From Eshraghiella sp051880035 (GTDB taxonomy: Bacteria; Bacillota; Clostridia; Lachnospirales; Lachnospiraceae), in the NCBI GenBank assembly GCA_051880035.1, contig JBJENE010000057.1, positions 29,532 to 93,531 on the forward strand: a stretch of 64,000 nt of DNA. The letters run 5' to 3'. The notes beneath the pieces were generated by a model that was not told the origin of the DNA, made no database searches, and saw nothing but the letters and a program-made list of their open reading frames with translations. This document shows positions 9,272 to 19,025 of this stretch, piece by piece. The position numbers and the translations under genes were made by a program. Each line of letters opens with the position of its first letter. The first letter of the stretch is position 1.

Positions 9272-9355
9272 ATTTTCCTCATTTCCGCCCAAAGGGGCTT
9301 GTTTTATATCAACACTTAAAGTGAAGATTTCTTTACTAATACGGAATAATCCTGA

Positions 9356-10294
9356 TTAAAGCCTGTTGGCAGCTCCTTTAAAAAGTTCTGTGGTCTCACT
9401 CATTAACTCTTTAATTATTTCCTCGCAGCTTTGTCTCTTCTTAACAAGACCTGCAATCTGTCCTGCCATAACGCTTCCGTTAATCACATCACCGTCAACC
9501 ACTGCACTTCGCAGTGAGCCGGCCGTCATCTTTTCAAGCTCATCAAGGGTTGCCCCTTGTGCCTCCAGCCTAAGATATTCCTTGGACATCTTATTACGGA
9601 TAACACGCACAGGATGACCTGTACTTCTTCCGGTGACTTCCGAATCTATATCCTTGGATGATATTACGCGGTTTTTATAATTCTCATGGGTTATTGCCTC
9701 ATCTGCAACAAGGAATCTGGTTCCCATCTGTACAGCCTCAGCGCCTAACATAAATGCCGCTGCCACACCTCTTCCGTCTCCTATTCCTCCGGCTCCGACT
9801 ACCGGAATGGAAACGGCGTCAACTACCTGAGGCAGAAGTGCCATGGTGGTAATGTCACCTATATGTCCTCCCGACTCCATACCTTCCGCAACTACCGCAT
9901 CTGCGCCGCCTTTCTCCATCATTCTTGCCATGGCAACCGATGCAACGACAGGAATTACTTTAACTCCCGCTTCCTTCCATAAACTCATGTATTTGCCGGG
10001 ATTGCCTGCTCCTGTGGTAACGGCTGCAATCTTCTCTTCCGCCACAAGATGAGAAACTTCTTCCGCATACGGACTCATAAGCATAATATTAACTCCGAAT
10101 GGCTTGTCCGTGGTTTGTTTGACTTCATGTATCATCTTTCTCACCGTTTCAGCCGGTGCCGTAGCAGAGCCTATGATTCCAAACCCTCCGGCTGCGGAAA
10201 CTGCTGCCGCAAGATGGCTTTCAGCCACCCATGCCATTCCTCCCTGTATAATAGGATATTCTATTCCCAATAATTCCGTAATTCTGGTCTTCAT
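9356..10294 (-). CDS. fabK: Enoyl-ACP reductase II (FabK)
   Basis: FMN-dependent enoyl-acyl-carrier-protein reductase that completes each round of type II fatty acid synthesis. The 312 residues follow the pneumococcal FabK pattern closely: MKTRITELLGIEYPIIQGGMAWVA at the start, KPFGVNIMLMSPYAEE, VTTGAGNPGKYM, DAVVAEGMESGGHIG, VVGAGGIGDGRGVAAAF and NGSVMAGQIAGLV near the end. The GHIG histidine is the catalytic-site residue known in this family. Nitronate monooxygenases share the fold, but these matches favour FabK. It stands apart from a fab cluster, between degV and cysK. A TATAAT-like -10 lies about 80 bp upstream. Confidence 0.9.
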   Translation of the reverse strand: MKTRITELLGIEYPIIQGGMAWVAESHLAAAVSAAGGFGIIGSATAPAETVRKMIHEVKQTTDKPFGVNIMLMSPYAEEVSHLVAEEKIAAVTTGAGNPGKYMSLWKEAGVKVIPVVASVAMARMMEKGGADAVVAEGMESGGHIGDITTMALLPQVVDAVSIPVVGAGGIGDGRGVAAAFMLGAEAVQMGTRFLVADEAITHENYKNRVISSKDIDSEVTGRSTGHPVRVIRNKMSKEYLRLEAQGATLDELEKMTAGSLRSAVVDGDVINGSVMAGQIAGLVKKRQSCEEIIKELMSETTELFKGAANRL

Positions 10295-10396
10295 CAGTCA
10301 GAGCCTTTCCTTCCTGTATATATTTTTTCCAAATTTTACACATCTGGAAAATATTATAACACAATTTTTAAAATGTATAAATAGTTTTATTAAATC

Positions 10397-10425
10397 TTGT
10401 TACGATTTCTTCTGTATGCTATAAT
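10397..10425 (+). promoter_or_regulatory. Promoter of cysK
   Basis: TTGTTA (10397-10402) and TATAAT (10420-10425) are separated by exactly 17 bp on the plus strand. Transcription would start near 10432, leaving a leader of about 90 bases before cysK. I do not recognise a T-box or SAM riboswitch in that leader. Confidence 0.75.
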
Positions 10426-10521
10426 GACACTTGTCACAGCCGGAGATAAAACAGACTTTGACAATATTATATCTGATATTTTTCCAATTACAAATTCCGG
10501 GAAATCTACAGCGAGGTAATT

Positions 10522-11448
10522 ATGATTTATAATAATATTCTGGATGCCATGGGACATACGCCCATTATCCGTCTTAACCGCATGGTTCCTTCAGACTGTG
10601 CAGAAGTGCTTGTGAAATTTGAAGGCCTTAATGTAGGCGGTTCCATTAAGACAAGAACTGCATACAACATGATTGAGCATGCCAGACAGCAGGGATTAAT
10701 TAATGAAAATACGATTATTGTAGAACCTACCAGCGGTAACCAGGGCATAGGTCTTTCGCTTATCGGAGCTGTTATGGGATACCGTACGGTTATTATAATG
10801 CCTGATTCCGTAAGTGAAGAACGCAGAAAGCTGGTAAAACATTATGGAGCAGAAGTAATCCTTGTCCATGATGATAATAATATCGGGGAATGTATTGCAA
10901 GATGTGTGGCTATGGCTGAAGAAATGGCAGCCGATAATCCTGATGTCTATGTTCCGCAGCAGTTTGAAAATCCTGCCAACCCGCAGGTACACCGCGACCA
11001 CACCGGAATTGAAATACTTGAGCAGGTTGATAAGCCTATCCACGGATTCTGCTCCGGTATCGGAACGGGCGGAACAATCACGGGAATCGGCGAAGTCTTA
11101 AAAGAGCGCAATCCGGACATGGAAATCTGGGCCGTAGAGCCTGAGAATGCAGCCATTCTTTCCGGCGGAAGCATCGGCACCCATGTCCAGATGGGTATCG
11201 GAGACGGAGTCATTCCTACAATTCTTAACCAGAAAATATATGATGACATATACATCGTCACAGATAAAGAAGCTCTTGATACAGCCAAAAACCTTGCAAA
11301 GCTTGAGGGGATTATGTGTGGAATATCCAGCGGAACCAATGTGGCCGCAGCCCTTGCCCTCGCAAAGAAGCTCGGTCCCGGCAAAACCGTAGTTACCGTT
11401 CTTCCTGATACGGCAGAACGATATTTTTCCACGCCTCTGTTTTCATAA
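10522..11448 (+). CDS. cysK: Cysteine synthase (O-acetylserine sulfhydrylase)
   Basis: PLP enzyme making cysteine from O-acetylserine and sulfide, 308 residues as usual. The PLP lysine is Lys43 in GGSIKTRTAY, an uncommon variant of the usual SVKDR. The substrate loop is PTSGNQGIGL (usually TSGNTG). GIGTGGTITGIG binds the PLP phosphate, and CGISSGTNVAAAL lies near the C-terminus. The ATG at 10522 has GAGGTAATT immediately upstream. The stop codon overlaps the stop of convergent spmB by 6 bp. The KTR and GNQG variants could mean a non-standard donor substrate, so cysteine synthase family is firm and the exact substrate is inferred. Confidence 0.92.
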   Translation: MIYNNILDAMGHTPIIRLNRMVPSDCAEVLVKFEGLNVGGSIKTRTAYNMIEHARQQGLINENTIIVEPTSGNQGIGLSLIGAVMGYRTVIIMPDSVSEERRKLVKHYGAEVILVHDDNNIGECIARCVAMAEEMAADNPDVYVPQQFENPANPQVHRDHTGIEILEQVDKPIHGFCSGIGTGGTITGIGEVLKERNPDMEIWAVEPENAAILSGGSIGTHVQMGIGDGVIPTILNQKIYDDIYIVTDKEALDTAKNLAKLEGIMCGISSGTNVAAALALAKKLGPGKTVVTVLPDTAERYFSTPLFS

Positions 11449-11961
11449 TGACAGAAAAACCGATGCCGCCACTCCGGCCAAAGTAGAAATCAGGGCTCCG
11501 GACAGGGTCCATCTTGTTTTACTGACCTTTGCCGCCATAAAATATACGCTCATTGTATAGAACACCGTTTCCGTACAGCTCATAAGAATGCTGACCATAA
11601 ATCCGATATGGGAATCGGTTCCGAATGTTTCAAAAAGATCAAGGCACAGTCCCGTTGCCGCACTTGAGGAAAAAAGTCTTACAATAATTACGGGAATTAC
11701 CTGGGTCGGAATAATTGAATTCCCTATAATATACCCAAGTCCCCTGCTTATCGCATCAAGCAGACCGGATGCACGAAGCACAGAAGTTCCTACCATAAGA
11801 CCGATTAATGTGGGAAGTATTGACACAACAGTACGGATACCTTCTTTGGCACCTTCAATAAAGTCTTCATATACTTTATGTTTGGTAAGCATGCCGTACC
11901 CTACTACCAGAAAAACAAAAAATGGAATGATAAATTCCGAAAGATAAAGTAATATTTTCAT
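11443..11961 (-). CDS. spmB: Spore maturation protein B
   Basis: Membrane protein of the nucleoside-recognition (Gate) family needed with SpmA for spore core dehydration in Bacillus. 172 residues, close to the usual 175-178, with about five hydrophobic segments and conserved FIEGAKEGI, LPTLIGLMVG, PVIIVRLFSSSAATGL and GFMVSILMSCTETVFYT. The start matches the family N-terminus (MKILLYLSEFIIP), but no ribosome binding site precedes it: the six T's of the upstream gene's terminator run directly into its ATG. Its usual partner spmA is not adjacent but lies 30 kb away at 41903-42511. Confidence 0.95.
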   Translation of the reverse strand: MKILLYLSEFIIPFFVFLVVGYGMLTKHKVYEDFIEGAKEGIRTVVSILPTLIGLMVGTSVLRASGLLDAISRGLGYIIGNSIIPTQVIPVIIVRLFSSSAATGLCLDLFETFGTDSHIGFMVSILMSCTETVFYTMSVYFMAAKVSKTRWTLSGALISTLAGVAASVFLSL

Positions 11962-12001
11962 AAAAAAGGCACAGAATCTTTTTGTATATTCTATGCCTTT
12001 T
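11962..12001 (-). terminator. Terminator of the AI-2E permease gene, abutting spmB
   Basis: On the minus strand AAAAGGCATAGAAT pairs with ATTCTGTGCC across a loop of about ten bases, followed by TTTTTT (11967-11962) and then directly the spmB ATG at 11961. It is a typical intrinsic terminator for the gene ending at 12010. Confidence 0.9.
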
Positions 12002-12009
12002 GAAATGAT

Positions 12010-13332
12010 TTATTGCTTATTTTTTTGTTTATGTCTGAACCGGAAAGCTTTTACCTTAAGACGCCGCTTCTCTTTATACTGCGCAATTGCATTTTCCTCT
12101 ATCTGCTTTTCGCCTTCATAGCTCTCATACATTTCTTCGTGATTTCTTTTTTTCAGTCCGAAAAGTACCATCTTTCTGATAAGGTCATATAATACGGCAA
12201 AAAGCGGTACTCCAATGAGCATGCCCATGAATCCGAACATCCCGCCGAAGAACACAATGGAGAAAAGTACCCAGAAACTTGAAAGTCCCGTGGTATTTCC
12301 AAGAATCTTCGGTCCCAGAATATTTCCGTCAAACTGCTGAATTATAATAATTATTATTATAAAATAGAGACCTTTTATAGGGTTAACCATAATCGTGATA
12401 AACGCACAAGGAATAGCTCCTATATACGGACCGAAAAACGGAATTACATTGGTAACCCCCACAATAACACTTATTAATATCGCATACGGAATTCTGAAAA
12501 TGGAAGTAACTATAAATGTAATGACTCCGATAATAAGGGAATCAATTATTTTACCGTTGATAAAACCACTGAACATTCTATCCACTACATTAATTTCTTC
12601 CATTATCTTGCCGGCCCATTTATCGCTAAAAAGGCTGTAAATTATCATTTTACCCTGCTTGGCAAGTTTCTTACGCTGTGAAAGTATATATACACATGCG
12701 ATAATACCAATCAACAGATTCTTAAGGAAACTGAAAACCCCCCGGACTCCCACTGTTACCGTCGAAAAAATATCTTTTGTATCAAGGTCAAGAACTTTTG
12801 TCATTAACTTATTCAATGTGTCCATGGTATTATTGGAAAAATCATCTAACATATTCTGGTAATCCATATTGTCCTTCATTAATCCGCGAAGCCAATCCAT
12901 GAGATTTCCAAAGTAGTCAGGCATTGTATTGACAAAAATTTTAAGGCTGTCAATAACCTGAGGGAAAACTGATGCTACCAGAACATATATTAACAATAAG
13001 AAAGTAACAATTGTAAAACCGATACTTAAATTGCTGACAAGCCGCTCTGCTCTTATCCTGTTCTTCATTTTGGAAAACCACTTGCCGGTAAGCCGTTCAA
13101 ACAGAACACATAACGGTTTAAGCAGATATGCAAGAACTGCACCCACTGCAAAAGGGGTCAGATTATAGAAGATGCTTTTAATAAAACCAAACAGTGTATG
13201 GGAATCAAAGAAAGTAAAGTAAAATAAAATGCTGCATGCAATAACCGCAAAAAGCATTATTCCTATTCTTGCGTATTTATTTTTAAAGTGCTTACGAACG
13301 CTACCTTTTTCTTCGCCCTTATTTTCTTCCAT
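12010..13332 (-). CDS. AI-2E family transporter (PerM/YdbG-like permease)
   Basis: Polytopic membrane protein of 440 residues in the AI-2E family, with about eight hydrophobic segments. Conserved stretches include PFAVGAVLAYLLKPL near the N-terminus, GVTNVIPFFGPYIGAIP in the C-terminal half, and QQFDGNILGPKILGNTTGL, the strongest family signature. The last 70 residues are a basic cytoplasmic tail. Members have been linked to export of small molecules or Na+/H+ exchange; the substrate here is unknown. The ATG at 13332 is preferred over one 15 codons upstream because GGAGG lies seven bases before it. A clear terminator follows. Confidence 0.88.
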   Translation of the reverse strand: MEENKGEEKGSVRKHFKNKYARIGIMLFAVIACSILFYFTFFDSHTLFGFIKSIFYNLTPFAVGAVLAYLLKPLCVLFERLTGKWFSKMKNRIRAERLVSNLSIGFTIVTFLLLIYVLVASVFPQVIDSLKIFVNTMPDYFGNLMDWLRGLMKDNMDYQNMLDDFSNNTMDTLNKLMTKVLDLDTKDIFSTVTVGVRGVFSFLKNLLIGIIACVYILSQRKKLAKQGKMIIYSLFSDKWAGKIMEEINVVDRMFSGFINGKIIDSLIIGVITFIVTSIFRIPYAILISVIVGVTNVIPFFGPYIGAIPCAFITIMVNPIKGLYFIIIIIIIQQFDGNILGPKILGNTTGLSSFWVLFSIVFFGGMFGFMGMLIGVPLFAVLYDLIRKMVLFGLKKRNHEEMYESYEGEKQIEENAIAQYKEKRRLKVKAFRFRHKQKNKQ

Positions 13333-13390
13333 ATAACAGCCTCCATTTCTATATGTAACCATTGTATTCTTTTCCATTCATATTTACAAG

Positions 13391-13430
13391 AAAAAAATAT
13401 CCCGGAGACAATAAAATCATCTCCGGGATA
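13391..13430 (-). terminator. Terminator of PFOR
   Basis: On the minus strand TATCCCGGAGA pairs perfectly with TCTCCGGGATA (11 bp, 13430-13420 with 13408-13398) and is followed by seven T's (13397-13391), about 45 bp after the nifJ stop. Confidence 0.93.
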
Positions 13431-13473
13431 AGGTTACTTATTGATAGCTAATCCACAGTGTTCACTGTATTAA

Positions 13474-16400
13474 TTAATCTTCAAAAAGTCTGCTGTATTT
13501 TACAAGATATTCATATCTTGCTTTTGCATTTTCCTCAGCAGCAGTGAAAAGTTTCTCTGCTCTTTCAGGATTTGCTTTTGCAAGACGGGCATAACGGGCT
13601 TCATTCATAATGAAGTCTCTGTAGCTTCCTGTAGGTGCCTTAGAATCAAGCTGGAACGGATTCTTTCCTTCATCCTTAAGTGCAGGATTGAATCTGAACA
13701 GATGCCAGTAACCTGCATCTACAGCTGCCTTCTCAACATCCTGAGCATGAGCCATACCTGTCTTAATGCTGTGGTTGATACATGGAGCATAAGCAATGAT
13801 GAGTGATGGTCCAGGATAAGCTTCTGCTTCTGCAATAGCTTTGATACACTGGTTGCGGTCAGCTCCCATTGAAATCTGTGCTACATATACATATCCGTAG
13901 CTCATTGCGATGCTTGCGATATCTTTCTGCTTAACTTCCTTACCTGCTGCAGCGAACTCTGCAACTGCTCCTGTAGGAGTAGCCTTAGAAGCCTGTCCAC
14001 CTGTATTAGAGTAAACTTCTGTATTAAATACGAAGATATTGATATCTTTATTGCTTGCAAGAACATGGTCAACACCACCGAAACCGATGTCGTATGCCCA
14101 TCCGTCACCACCGAATACCCACTGTGACTTCTTAGAAAGCATATCTGAATCAGCAAGGATTTCTTTAGCGGCATCTGATGTTTCATTAGCTAATGCAGCA
14201 ACAAGATTCTTTGTAGCTGTTCCGTTGGTAGCACCACACATGAATGTATCAAGATATTCTTTAGCTGCTGCCTTAACAGAATCGTCTGAAGTTGTCTCAA
14301 GAACTTCTTCAACTTTAGCTTTAAGTCTTGTTCTTACTGCCTTCTGTGCTAACTGCATACCCATACCGAACTCTGCGTTATCCTCGAAAAGTGAGTTACA
14401 CCAAGCAGGACCATGTCCTTCTTTGTTAACGGTATATGGTGTTGAAGGTGAAGAGTTACCCCAGATAGAAGAACATCCTGTTGCGTTAGCTATGTACATT
14501 CTATCACCGAATAACTGTGTAATTAATTTAGCATAAGGTGTCTCACCACAACCTGCACAAGCTCCTGAGAACTCAAGCAATGGCTGTTTGAACTGGCTTC
14601 CCTTAACTGTTGTATCTTTGAATTTAGCAAATACATCCGGCTTATCAGGTAATGTCTGGCCATAATCGAATGCATCCTGGTTAGCTCTGTTAAGGTTATC
14701 AAATTTAACCATTTCAAGAGCTTTTTCCTTAGCAGGACATACATTAACGCAGACTTTACAATCCATACAGTCGAATTCTGAAACTGTCATGGCAAATTTC
14801 ATTCCAGGCATTCCTGTCATATCTGCCATCTTCATTCCTGCAGGAGCCTTAGCTGCTTCTTCTTCAGTAAGAACAACCGGTCTGATAACTGCATGAGGAC
14901 ATACATAAGAACAGAAGTTACACTGAATACATTTTGCAGGGTCCCATGAAGGAACTGTTGTTGCAACACCACGTTTTTCAAATGCAGCTGCACCTGATGG
15001 TGTAGAACCGTCAACATATTTCTCGAATGCTGAAACAGGGAGCTTGTTACCTTCCTGTCCGTTAACTGCATGCTGGATTGTGTTAACGAAATCAACAACA
15101 TCTTCTCTTGCACCTGTAGCAACTGATGAAAGTTCTTCATCTGCTGCATTCTTCCAGCTTTCAGGAACTTTAATTTCTACTACATTGGCAAGACCTGCAT
15201 CAATAGCATTGTGGTTTTTCTTAACCACATCCTCACCTTTCTTCATGTAGCTGGCTGTTGCTGCATCTTTCATATATTTAACTGCATCATCAATAGGAAT
15301 GATGTTGGCAAGTTTGAAGAATGCTGCCTGAAGAATTGTGTTAATTCTTGAACCCATTCCTGTCTCAATACCAAGCTTAATACCATCAATGGTGTAGAAC
15401 TTAATATTATGTTCAGCCATATATCTCTTTGCCTGTCCAGGAATATGCTCTTCAAGTTCTTCCATGCTCCAGTCACAGTTAAGGAGGAATGTTCCGCCGT
15501 CCTTAAGATCCTGAACCATGTTATACTTACGGATATATGCAGGATTATGACATGCTACGAAATCCGCTTTATTAATAAGGTATGTTGAATGAATCTTTGA
15601 ATGTCCGAAACGAAGGTGTGAAATTGTAACACCGCCTGACTTCTTAGAATCATAATCAAAATATGCCTGTGCATACATATCTGTATGGTCACCGATAATC
15701 TTGATGGAGTTCTTATTGGCACCTACAGTACCGTCTGCACCAAGACCCCAGAACTTACAGCTTGTGATTCCTTCCGGAGCTGTAACAGGTGAAGGACCAA
15801 CTTCAAGTGAAAGATTGGTTACATCATCAATAATACCGATTGTGAATTTCTTCTTGGTAGTATTGTTGTATACTGCAATAATCTGTGCAGGAGTTGTATC
15901 CTTAGAGCCGAGACCGTAACGGCCTGAGAATACAGGAACATTAGCGAACTCTGTATCCTTAAGTGCTGCAACAACATCAAGGTAAAGAGGTTCACCGATT
16001 GAACCAGGCTCTTTAGTTCTGTCAAGAACTGAAATCTGCTTAACAGTCTTAGGCATAACTGCAAGTAAATGCTTAACGCTGAATGGTCTGTAAAGACGAA
16101 CCTTAATTACACCGACTTTCTCACCATTCTTTACAAGGTAGTCGATTGTCTCGTCAATAGTTTCACAAACTGAACCCATTGCAATAATAACCTTCTCGGC
16201 ATCAGCTGCTCCGTAGTAATTGAAAAGCTTGTAATCTGTACCAATCTTGGCATTAACTTTGTTCATGTACTCTTCAACCACTTCAGGAAGTGCATCATAG
16301 TATTTATTACATGATTCTCTTGCCTGGAAGAAGATATCAGGGTTCTGTGCTGAACCTCTCTGGCATGGATGCTCAGGGTTAAGTGCATGTCTGCGGAATG

Positions 16401-17004
16401 CGTTGATTGCATCCTGATCTACCATATCTTTAAGGTCTTCATAATCCCACATTTCAATCTTCTGGATTTCATGTGAAGTACGGAATCCGTCGAAGAAGTT
16501 AAGGAACGGAACTTTACCTTTAATAGCTGCGCAGTGTGCAACCGGAGTTAAGTCCATAACTTCCTGTACGCTTGATTCACAGAGCATAGCAAAACCTGTC
16601 TGACGACAAGCGTATACATCGGAATGGTCACCAAAAATGTTTAATGCATGAGAAGCTACGCATCGAGCTGATACATCAATAACACATGGTAACTGTTCAC
16701 CGGCAATTTTATACATATTAGGTATCATAAGTAAAAGACCCTGTGATGCCGTAAAAGTTGTTGTTAAAGCACCGGCAGTAAGAGAGCCGTGAACAGCACC
16801 TGCTGCACCCGCTTCAGACTGCATTTCAGTAATCTGAACTTCCTGACCGAAAATGTTCTTTCTGCCCTGTGTTGCCCATTCATCAGCACATTCTGCCATT
16901 ACTGATGAAGGTGTGATAGGATAGATAGCTGCAACATCTGAGTATGCATACGATACATGAGCTGCGGCATTGTTTCCATCCATGGTTTTCATTTTTCTTG
17001 CCAT
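13474..17004 (-). CDS. nifJ: Pyruvate:ferredoxin (flavodoxin) oxidoreductase
   Basis: Oxidises pyruvate to acetyl-CoA and CO2 while reducing ferredoxin, the central step of fermentative energy metabolism. A single 1176-residue chain with all domains fused, as in Clostridia. It has an N-terminal domain beginning MKTMDGNNAAAHVSYAYSDV with AIYPITPSS, a gamma domain (about 420-620), two 4Fe-4S motifs (CIQCNFCSYVCPHAV and CMDCKVCVNVCPAKEKAL, about 680-760), and the C-terminal TPP domain with CAGCGETPYAKL and GDGWAYDIGFGGVDH. The ATG at 17004 follows AGGAGGAATATTC; the frame extends further upstream without a site. It has its own promoter and terminator. Codon use is strongly biased, as expected for a very highly expressed gene. 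Confidence 0.97.
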   Translation of the reverse strand: MARKMKTMDGNNAAAHVSYAYSDVAAIYPITPSSVMAECADEWATQGRKNIFGQEVQITEMQSEAGAAGAVHGSLTAGALTTTFTASQGLLLMIPNMYKIAGEQLPCVIDVSARCVASHALNIFGDHSDVYACRQTGFAMLCESSVQEVMDLTPVAHCAAIKGKVPFLNFFDGFRTSHEIQKIEMWDYEDLKDMVDQDAINAFRRHALNPEHPCQRGSAQNPDIFFQARESCNKYYDALPEVVEEYMNKVNAKIGTDYKLFNYYGAADAEKVIIAMGSVCETIDETIDYLVKNGEKVGVIKVRLYRPFSVKHLLAVMPKTVKQISVLDRTKEPGSIGEPLYLDVVAALKDTEFANVPVFSGRYGLGSKDTTPAQIIAVYNNTTKKKFTIGIIDDVTNLSLEVGPSPVTAPEGITSCKFWGLGADGTVGANKNSIKIIGDHTDMYAQAYFDYDSKKSGGVTISHLRFGHSKIHSTYLINKADFVACHNPAYIRKYNMVQDLKDGGTFLLNCDWSMEELEEHIPGQAKRYMAEHNIKFYTIDGIKLGIETGMGSRINTILQAAFFKLANIIPIDDAVKYMKDAATASYMKKGEDVVKKNHNAIDAGLANVVEIKVPESWKNAADEELSSVATGAREDVVDFVNTIQHAVNGQEGNKLPVSAFEKYVDGSTPSGAAAFEKRGVATTVPSWDPAKCIQCNFCSYVCPHAVIRPVVLTEEEAAKAPAGMKMADMTGMPGMKFAMTVSEFDCMDCKVCVNVCPAKEKALEMVKFDNLNRANQDAFDYGQTLPDKPDVFAKFKDTTVKGSQFKQPLLEFSGACAGCGETPYAKLITQLFGDRMYIANATGCSSIWGNSSPSTPYTVNKEGHGPAWCNSLFEDNAEFGMGMQLAQKAVRTRLKAKVEEVLETTSDDSVKAAAKEYLDTFMCGATNGTATKNLVAALANETSDAAKEILADSDMLSKKSQWVFGGDGWAYDIGFGGVDHVLASNKDINIFVFNTEVYSNTGGQASKATPTGAVAEFAAAGKEVKQKDIASIAMSYGYVYVAQISMGADRNQCIKAIAEAEAYPGPSLIIAYAPCINHSIKTGMAHAQDVEKAAVDAGYWHLFRFNPALKDEGKNPFQLDSKAPTGSYRDFIMNEARYARLAKANPERAEKLFTAAEENAKARYEYLVKYSRLFED

Positions 17005-17081
17005 TTTGAATATTCCTCCTAACTCGTTTTTTGAGCCAACATGATTTATCAATGAATTTTTATCATTGGGTCATGCCTATA

Positions 17082-17110
17082 ATTATAATACTAAGTTAAA
17101 AATATAACAA
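17082..17110 (-). promoter_or_regulatory. Promoter of nifJ/PFOR
   Basis: On the minus strand TTGTTA (17110-17105) and TATAAT (17087-17082) are exactly 17 bp apart, about 80 bp upstream of the PFOR start. The rest of the 284-bp divergent region to 17288 holds a second TATAAT at 17215-17220 on the plus strand without a recognisable -35, probably an activated promoter for the sugar-binding lipoprotein gene. Confidence 0.75.
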
Positions 17111-17288
17111 CCTTTGTTTTTAAGATTTTCATTATTCTTTAATTCCAATATCCGGATAAAATAAAATTATGGCTGTAAAAAGCCTATAATTTCTGTAGTA
17201 CCAAAATTTCCTATTATAATATACAATCCAACTTATAGTCGTGTTTTATACCCTTTTTCAGATTTTGTGTCGGAAAGGACTTATATTT

Positions 17289-19025
17289 ATGAAAAAATTC
17301 AAGTTGTCTTATATTGGAATTTTCCTGGCTTTAATTATGATTTTCACCGGATGTAAAAGCAATTCTTCTCCCGGTGAACCCGATGACAATATTTCTTACA
17401 GCACATTTATTTCCGTGGATGTCTATGATTCACTTGCCAATTATGAAGGTATTCAGTCCGGATGGTTTGCTAAGCTTATTAAAGAAAAATTTAACATGGA
17501 GCTTAACATAATTGCGCCCAATGTATCATCCAATGCATCTTCACTCTATGAAACCCGTTTTGCGGCCGGCAATATAGGAGATCTTATAATCTGTTCCGGT
17601 GAAAGCGGAAAACTTCAGGACCTTGTGGATGCAGGTCTTGTAATCGATATGACCAGATACCTCGAAAGAAGTAATCTTTACCAGAAATACCATACGGCTG
17701 TGGATGCTCTTAACGACACCGTATCCCAGGATGGAATCTATGCAATTCCCGGAGAGATTTCCACAATGTCTCCCGACACTTCCTGCGAAGTTCTGGCGCC
17801 TTCATTCGGAACATATTTAAGGTGGGATTACTATGCAGAGTTAGGATACCCTGAAATCTCCACACTGGAAGATTTACTTCCTGTTATCAAGGAAATGCAG
17901 GAAAGGCATCCCACAAGCGAAAGCGGCAAGCCTGTATACGGATTTTCGTTTTTCGGTGACTGGGACCGTACACTTATGACCACCATTAAGCAGCCCTGCT
18001 GTTTCTACGGCTATGACGAATACGGTTTTGTTCTTGCCAAAGCGGACGGCACTGATTTTCAATCCGTCCTCGACGAAGATTCTTTATATATGCGCTCCTT
18101 ACGATTTTATTTTACGGCGAACCGGATGGGACTTGTGGACCCTGAATCCAAGACACAATCCTATTATGATGTATTCAGTAAAACTGCCGACGGACAGGTT
18201 CTTTTCGGCGCATGGCCATGGCTTGCGCAGTCGGCATTTAATACAACGGAACATCTTGCTTCCGGTAAAGCATTTATGTTTGTTCCGATTGGAAATGAAA
18301 AAATATATTCAACCGGATCTAAAAACACCGGCAATATGAATAAAATAATTGCCATAGGAAGCCGTGCCGAAGATCCGGCGAGACTGGCTGCCTTCATTGA
18401 CTGGATGTATTCTTCGGAAGGAATCAGAATCTGCGGGGCCCAGGCCAATCAGGGAACATGCGGTCCTGAAGGGCTTACATGGGAAATGACGGAAGACGGT
18501 CCTGCGCTTACGGAATTGGGTATAGAAGCTCTTATTAACGGTAACTGTAAACTCCCTGAAGAATGGGGCGGCGGAATGTGGGCAGATGGTACATGTGCAC
18601 TTAATTTTTCACCTGTTACCCAGAATGAACTTGATGAAAACGGATACCCCTACTACTTTTCACAATGGGATTCGGTACTTTCTTTAGCCCAGTCGGAAAT
18701 AGAACAAAACTGGTCGGAATATATGGTCGCTTCCACGGTTATGGAATACCTTAACGAGCATGATGAGATTCTGGTATCTCCGGGTACCGACTATGTTGCA
18801 TATAAGGAAACCACGGAGCTGTCTACCATACGCTCACAATGCTCCGGCCTTGTAGTACAATACTCCTGGGCAATGGTGTTTGCCAAGGACGAAGCTGAAT
18901 TTGAAAGCCTCTATGAAGAGCTTATTCTGAAAGCTGAAGCGTTGGGATATAAAGATATACTTGAATATGACATGGAAAATGCCATGGCTGAAGGAGAAAT
19001 TAAAAAGGAGATTTTGTCAAAATGA
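17289..19025 (+). CDS. Sugar ABC transporter substrate-binding lipoprotein (CUT1 family)
   Basis: Extracellular solute-binding lipoprotein of 578 residues, long as in the LplA/YtcQ group. A signal peptide ends in lipobox IFTGC (Cys22), followed by a Ser/Pro-rich linker. NYEGIQSGWFAKLIKEKFN and YAIPGEISTMSPDTS mark it as a paralogue of the proteins at 27319-29012 and 29859-31607. The ATG at 17289 was chosen for its signal peptide and the GGAAAGGA upstream. No permease genes are next to it, so it probably shares the CUT1 permeases at 31693-34171. Its stop overlaps the GH42 start by 4 bp (ATGA), which couples sugar capture to galactoside hydrolysis. Ligand inferred as a galactose- or fucose-bearing oligosaccharide. 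Confidence 0.9.
   Translation: MKKFKLSYIGIFLALIMIFTGCKSNSSPGEPDDNISYSTFISVDVYDSLANYEGIQSGWFAKLIKEKFNMELNIIAPNVSSNASSLYETRFAAGNIGDLIICSGESGKLQDLVDAGLVIDMTRYLERSNLYQKYHTAVDALNDTVSQDGIYAIPGEISTMSPDTSCEVLAPSFGTYLRWDYYAELGYPEISTLEDLLPVIKEMQERHPTSESGKPVYGFSFFGDWDRTLMTTIKQPCCFYGYDEYGFVLAKADGTDFQSVLDEDSLYMRSLRFYFTANRMGLVDPESKTQSYYDVFSKTADGQVLFGAWPWLAQSAFNTTEHLASGKAFMFVPIGNEKIYSTGSKNTGNMNKIIAIGSRAEDPARLAAFIDWMYSSEGIRICGAQANQGTCGPEGLTWEMTEDGPALTELGIEALINGNCKLPEEWGGGMWADGTCALNFSPVTQNELDENGYPYYFSQWDSVLSLAQSEIEQNWSEYMVASTVMEYLNEHDEILVSPGTDYVAYKETTELSTIRSQCSGLVVQYSWAMVFAKDEAEFESLYEELILKAEALGYKDILEYDMENAMAEGEIKKEILSK

Noticed and set aside
13902..16064. Several open frames of 70-105 codons within the PFOR gene
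   Set aside because: They lie in other frames of a strongly biased, complete 1176-codon gene and have no ribosome binding sites.
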